From NCBI GenBank assembly GCA_025677835.1, contig JAIXMR010000018.1:1-64000 (forward strand): a stretch of 64,000 bases of DNA, read 5' to 3'. Under the pieces are notes generated by a model. It did no database searches. It worked only from the letters and a program-made list of their open reading frames with translations, and had not been told where the DNA came from. Shown here in pieces: positions 58,280-64,000 of the stretch; within the stretch, counting starts at the first letter, position 1, and each line of letters opens with the position of its first letter. The DNA comes from Sporodiniella umbellata (lineage: Eukaryota; Mucoromycota; Mucoromycetes; Mucorales; Rhizopodaceae). Both the position numbers and the translations under genes were made by a program.

Positions 58280-60601
58280 ATGCACCATAACAAGAGACAG
58301 CGTGTGAGCAAAGCCTGGTAGCTATTCAAAATATGAAACACGTTATTACCTGAAAGAGGACCATTACTGAATTTTGTATTTTTAGTGAGCAATGTCGACG
58401 AAAAAAAGTGAAATGTGACGGGATGTTGCCCTATTGTGGAAACTGTGTTTCAGCCAACACCGTTTGTACCTACAAAGAAACCTCAAGAAAGGTAATGGTC
58501 CTTTGTTGAATTATTGCTTTTTAACAAAAAAAAAAAAAAAAAAAAAAAGAGAGGACCACCAAAAGGATATATAGAGGCGATCGAGGGTCGTTTGCATCGA
58601 TTAGAAGCATTACTAGGAAGCATTGTGGAAGAGGACGATCCCAGATCAGAAGCTATTTTCGCTGAAATAAATGCGCCCATAGAAACGGCCTATGGGGAGC
58701 TGGTGAGACCACGGCCTGCTGTAGACCAAGAAACACTTCAGGAAAAAGAAAGCGACTCAGTAGAGGAGAATGCAAACGACAATTTAGGTAACCTATCCAT
58801 TGACGAAAGCGGACAATTGCGTTACTATGGAAAATCCTCAGGTTTTTACATGCTCCGCAATAGTAAAAACTTTCAAAATGGTGCATTCCATTTCAACTCG
58901 CGAGGCTACCGATCTGAAAACCCTACCAACTCTTTAATTGTCGACCCCTATGACCTTCCGCCACCAGATCTCTCCAAACATCTACTCGATCTATACTTTG
59001 ATCACTTTTATCCTCTTATACCACTTTTGCACAAAAAGACCTTTTTAGTCTCACTAGAAAACGAAGATCCAAATAAACGGCCACCCTTACTGTTGATGAA
59101 TGCTATTTATGCTGTCGCTTCTCGGGTGTCACCGGATATTAGAGTCAGAGCTAACCCCGACCTTGCAGATACGGCGGGAGATATTTTTTTGGAAAGAGCA
59201 AGGCGCTTATTGGACGAGGAATGGGACGACTATAAGGTGTCAACGGTGCAATCTCTAATCTTAATCAGTAGCCACCAGAATGGAGCACTGAAAAATATTC
59301 GTGGCTGGTTGTATAGCGGTTTGGTAAGGCACTCTGATAACTACACCTATGATATAGACATTTTAAAAACAGTTCCTTTGACCTGAACACTTCAGGCTTT
59401 CAGAATGTGTCAAAATTTAGGGCTCAATAGAAATTGCGACTCTTGGAACCTGTCAGACGAAGAAAAGGAAGAAAGAAAGCGCGTCTTTTATTGTTGTTTT
59501 GTCATTGATCGACTGAGTTGTGCTATGCATGGACGCGCACCTATGATTGATGAACGTGATTTTGATGCACCCTATCCATCTCAAATTGACGAAGACGACG
59601 AGCAGAATACACCTACAATAATGGACAATTTTCATCAGCTAATAAAGCTGTGTGAGATATTGGGCGACGTTCTTTGTCAGCTTTATATGGTAAAGGGAAG
59701 AAGGCATTTATCTGTGCTTTCTTCACCCGATAGTGTTATATCAAAAATAGATCGATCTTTAAACAGCTGGATGGCCAAACTCCCACCCAGTATTCAATAT
59801 CGACCGCCCAATACACGAACCACAGAGAAGCTCCCACCACCCAAATTAGAAGTGTGCCAGACGCATATGCTCTTTTATACAACTCTTATTTTACTCCATC
59901 GTCCCTTTATACCTGGACCTGCACAGAAAATGAGAACATCAGTATTTCCCTCAGCTTCTATCTGTACTTTTGCAGCAAATAAGATTTTGGACATTGTCGA
60001 ATGTCTTTCTGCTGGTGATCTATTGAAAAATATAAATAGCTACACATTGTATACAATGTTTACGGCAGGGATTATTTTCATCAACGACGCTTCGTCCAGT
60101 GATCCTGATTTTGCATTTGATGCGAAATTGAGCATAAACAGAGTAATCAAAGCAATGGATGAAGTAGAGACTACATGGATTACTTCAGCGCGGCACTGCA
60201 ACATTTTAGGAGAGCTAGCCGGTTTGCGCGATATCAACTTGGAAGATGTGGAGGAAGGATTCGATCGTCAAGCTATAAAGAAGCAAACCCTTTGCCCGCC
60301 TGAAGCACTTTCTATTGCCGTACCCAACTCTCCACTTGCTCCTCTAGAAGATTTCAAAAATCCTATTGATGCACAATGCTCTGTTGAACAGAGATTTCCT
60401 GATTATCTTACACAATATGCTCAACCTCCTTTTATAAACAACTCACCTACCAATCAATCAATTCAAAGTACGCCAGAGTATCTAATGAATAACGGTTTCA
60501 ACAACACTTCCTTCAACCCAATAGGAACGGCTTTTTGGGATATTCCTATGTCGTTTGACATCGACCAATGGAATAGTTATTTTGACAACCAAAAGCTTTA
60601 A
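58280..60601 (+). CDS. Zn2Cys6 fungal transcription factor
   Basis: Four exons: 58280-58317, 58386-58491, 58550-59323, 59396-60601; 707 aa. The binuclear zinc cluster is at residues about 13-40 (CEQCRRKKVKCDGMLPYCGN, six Cys in all), split by intron 1. It is followed by a linker RGPPKGYIEAIEGRLHRLEA that begins a short coiled coil for dimerisation. The fungal-specific middle homology domain (Fungal_trans) spans about 190-420, with DLYFDHFYPLIPLLHKKTF, AFRMCQNLGLNRNCD and ERKRVFYCCFVIDRLSCAMH, and the usual DERDFDAPYP. The C-terminus is acidic and Asn/Pro-rich. Intron 2 is almost entirely poly-A up to its AG acceptor. Target genes cannot be told from the sequence. It follows the repeat-protein gene by 192 bp. 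Confidence 0.93.
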
Positions 60602-63600
60602 ATCCTGAGCTGTATAAAAGGTTCTAGTGTCCCTTATTGATACTTTTTAATTTCTAATAGTAAAAAAGACAGAAATATACAAACATAGCATTAATTGACC
60701 CATGTACTCCTAAAAGGAGAGTTTAATAAAAAAAAAAAGTTTGAAGGCTCCATCCCAAAAAGCGCATCAAATAATATGCGGCTTGAATAAAAAAACCAAC
60801 TAAATTTGCCATAAAGGCGAGTATATTTACAAACAAAAATTGCCTATTCAGTCCCAAACACTTTCATTTATGCTCTAGTTCAAGATATGTGTACTTGAAG
60901 CTCTATCAAACATAGCTGGTCTTAAGTGCATTTAGCAACAGGGATAAACCTTCTCTTCAAAATAAGTACAAATCTTTGTAGTTTCTCTATATGGTAGAAC
61001 TTCTCCAAAAAATACCACTGAAAAATGTAGAAATCTATGATGAGGTGTGGAGCACCAAAAGCTTTTTTGTCAGCCAAAAACGCATTTACTCACTTTGAGT
61101 CATAGAATACGCTTCATTAACAGAGGAGAGATACAAAAAGCTTTCAATTGTCATGATGGTTGAAGCTTTAGCTTAATAGAGCTAAAACTAAAACAGTGCT
61201 CATTGTACCAAATTAAATGGTTTTACATAATAGTGAAGTAAAATAAATATAGTAAAAGCCAGTGCCTCTTTTAGAGCTAAAAAAAGTTCCAGTACTATCA
61301 AAAAGTATACAACATGCCAAACGTTTCAAACACAGTACGCTAAATATTCCAACCAATTCTATTGACTGATTTTCTACTCGTCAAGCAACATATTTTTTCA
61401 ATGCGTACTGAAAACGTATACCAAATAAATAAAATTAAAAGCTATAATTGATGTGATAGATTTTTAACCCTGCTGAACACCAAAAGAGACTGCAAAAACA
61501 TACAGATAGTCTACAGCTTAGTTACTGCTTCTTAAGCACATATTTTCACGCTACTTCATGCTCATAAGGTCTTTCGCACCCAAGTATTTACCTGGTATCT
61601 TACAAGCTTTCTGCGTAGCATGGTATATACGGCTTCCTTTTATAAAGGCGGCTTCAATGATGAATATGCCTGCAGACAACCTCCGTCGGTAAAGCCCTTG
61701 CAAAGTCTCTTCCATGTACTACCTCATTGTCTTAAGTTGTACACCATATTATGATTTATATTGTTTATAGTTTCCTTTCTCAAGTTCTATTTTGTGTACT
61801 AAGTATTCAATTTGTAATTCGAATGGAATTTTCGATCGTATGAAAAAAAGTCCCTCTTATGTAAGGTACGATATTTTTTTCTCCTTTACAAAGAAAAAAA
61901 AATCTAAACATGGTAGCTATTAAACTGCCATTGCTTACAAGACAACGATAAGTATTTATCTTTGGAACAATATATAGGAAGGTTGTAGTTTCTAACATGA
62001 GCGAAATAAGAGCGTTGGTACAAAGTACAATAAGAAGTGTTTTTCATTAGTTTTTTAAGAGGTACACTGCCTTTTGAGAAAATTGCGGCATAGGTGGAGA
62101 TTAGGATTCTGTGAGGCCTTACTATCAAAAACCTTTTTAAGTTTTTGTACTATATGTGGTTTGGTAAGAATAAGGTAGTAGGTGGTAAAATGTATTTTAC
62201 TAGCACGAAGATACCAGGTTTTATTGGTAAAAATCTGCTGTATATCCGAAGAATAAGCGCGGCACACAGGTAGTTTATACTAAAATCGTGTGCTCGCTAA
62301 AAATCTAAAAGAAATTTAATGTCTATCTATAGACGTTATATAAGACGTCCCCCATAAAACCAAAAAAAGAAAAACATCCAGAGTGTTAGTATTTGATTTT
62401 TTTAATTTTATTTAAAGTCCACATTCTTCATTGAAGTTGTTAATGAATAGACTTTTTATATTATCCTTCGTTATTGTTGTTATATTTGTACTGTACCACA
62501 AGACATTTTTACACGTCTGTTTTCTAAAGCTAAAGTTTGTTTTCTAACAGTCTGTCACTGCAATTTTTTATTAGAAAGAAAAATATTACAGTCAGTTCCT
62601 CAAACTGACTACTTTCATCTGTCTCTGATTCAATTTTGTTTCCGCACTTTACTCTGTACTATATGTATGTTTAAGTTCTGCGATTCTTGTTTTAAAAATA
62701 AAGTAGCAGTAAAAGAATTTTACGGGATATGTTTACAGGTTAATTGGTGTAATAAAAAACAGTAATAAATACGTAGACCCTGAATTGTTAGAGAGCCACC
62801 CTTAGTCGAAGAATTTTATAGGAGACAATAAGTTGGTCTGAGCTACCGAAAGTATATAATAGGCATTTACTGATAAAATCCCAAGCACATAAACATTATT
62901 GGTCAGACAAAAATAGGTATTGTACCTTTGTCAGCCAACACAATCTTTCATTGGAAGGTAGTTATGTCGTAGCTGTATTTATAGGTCTATACAGTTTCAA
63001 AAACTTCTTTGCTACAAGGGTTATGGCATGTTTAATTTAAAACGCTTTGTATCCAATATTGTTTCATTTAAAATTATTGTATACTATTGGAATTTTCATT
63101 TTTGAAGTTATATTAAAACGCTTTGAATTATATTTTTATTAAATCTCGATTTCGATAGAACCCTTTCTGCCTTTTATGGAAAAAAATGAACATGTTACCC
63201 AAATCTTTTACAGTTTTGGTTATTGTAATGTTACGAAAAGAACTATTGTTTACACAGTGTATTTGATAGTTACTGTTATAAACATGAAGAGTTATAGATA
63301 CTAGCAATAGACACTTAGTACTAGTTACTCATCGCTTTAGACCCAACACATCTTGACTAAAATTTTATTTTATATAACCTTGATAGAAGGAGACCGCCTT
63401 AAGTACAAATGTGCGTTCGTTTCTAGTACAAAGCAATTTATTCTTCAATAAATCTTAAATGATACTTTCCAACCTATGGTACCAGAATTAGTAAAAAATT
63501 ATTAAACTAAGAGAAGAAGCCTTTTGGTTGAGACTTATGTTGATTTCATACAACCGATACTAGACTGTTTTGAGGTAATTCTGGATAAATCTCCTTAACC

Positions 63601-64000
63601 TATACATAATCAGCAGGGATCAGTATGGCATATGTAACCGAAAATGTGCTTCAGGTACAATTGCTGTATCTTTTCAGTCTATGGTACAAAAGCCAAAGTC
63701 CAAAAATAAGGAACGCTGAGATACTTGTTTTAATAAAAAGAGATGTTTGGTAAGGAGCCCCCCTCTCCTGAACAATAACTACTGTTTGAGATCGATTCCG
63801 ACACTCCATATTAAACGGCATGCAGGTTTATGATCAACTTTTTACTATCTCTATTATGGCAGGGTTTTACAATATCTCCCGTTGTCTATCAGAGATCTTG
63901 AGAGCTGTTTTATTTGAAACTGCTCTAAGTATGCTTGATAAAGCTCAAACTTAGATTTCAAACACTTAGGGTCCAAATCCCTGGGTCCAATGCCTGCCTT
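60602..64000. other. 3.4-kb terminal region, no gene seen
   Basis: AT-rich DNA to the window end with no frame above about 75 codons and no family features. The flank starts as the 3' region of the Zn2Cys6 gene. No tRNA, rRNA, transposase or repeats were recognised. A gene with very short exons cannot be excluded. Confidence 0.55.

Noticed and set aside
1..64000. tRNA, rRNA, CRISPR arrays, intact transposons
   Set aside because: No cloverleaf with A and B boxes, no rRNA-like stretch, no spaced repeats and no transposase or reverse-transcriptase motifs were recognised on reading; tRNAscan-SE and RepeatMasker would be decisive.

Overview
The window is nuclear DNA of a filamentous fungus, most likely an early-diverging one (Mucoromycota, probably Mucorales). 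Every recognisable protein is eukaryotic, most genes carry short (about 45-110 nt) GT-AG introns, intergenic DNA is AT-rich, and several proteins (short DPH6, GUCD1-type protein, SUCO/Slp1-type SUN protein, an orphan seven-helix membrane protein) fit that lineage. The species cannot be named from the sequence alone. No rRNA, tRNA, CRISPR array or intact transposon was found. Twenty-five genes were rebuilt exon by exon. In every multi-exon model, splice phase and total length are consistent with one open frame.

Layout. 0-2.4 kb: a partial minus-strand frame at the edge, an unresolved stretch, then a GUCD1-like gene (-). 2.6-6.5 kb: an Ark/AAK-family kinase (+) and PRPP amidotransferase ADE4 (+). 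6.7-14.6 kb, minus strand: transketolase, DPH6, the cargo receptor SVP26/TEX261 and CCT8. 16.5-19.8 kb: a bacterial-type cytidylate kinase (+), a short COG8 (-) and a ketopantoate-reductase-like protein (-). 19.8-28.1 kb is a gene-poor gap. 28.1-39.0 kb: carnitine acetyltransferase (+), then TEF1, a YheT/EHT1-type hydrolase, a SAP30BP/HCNGP protein, an HSF-type factor and an ER SUN protein, all on minus. After a 3.6 kb gap comes a seven-helix membrane protein (-), then a 3.0 kb gap. 46.9-55.7 kb: FAM210/DUF1279 (+), SVOP-like transporter (-), SAM37/metaxin (-), FAF2-like UBX protein (-), ribosomal P2 (+) and an Sfp1-like C2H2 protein (-). 57.0-60.6 kb: a membrane protein with 13-residue repeats (+) and a Zn2Cys6 factor (+). 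The last 3.4 kb shows no gene.

The genes are mostly housekeeping: purine and pentose-phosphate metabolism, translation (EF-1alpha, P2, DPH6 for eEF2 diphthamide), folding (CCT), ER-Golgi traffic (SVP26, COG8), ER quality control and mitochondrial import (FAF2, SAM37), and acetyl-carnitine shuttling. They form no metabolic cluster. Noteworthy points are the bacterial-type CMP kinase, the abundance of long A/T homopolymers inside introns (some directly against splice sites), very small coding exons (3 and 12 nt), tail-to-tail genes with gaps of 22-53 bp, a COG8 lacking the usual C-terminal third, and the repeat-bearing Cys-rich membrane protein.
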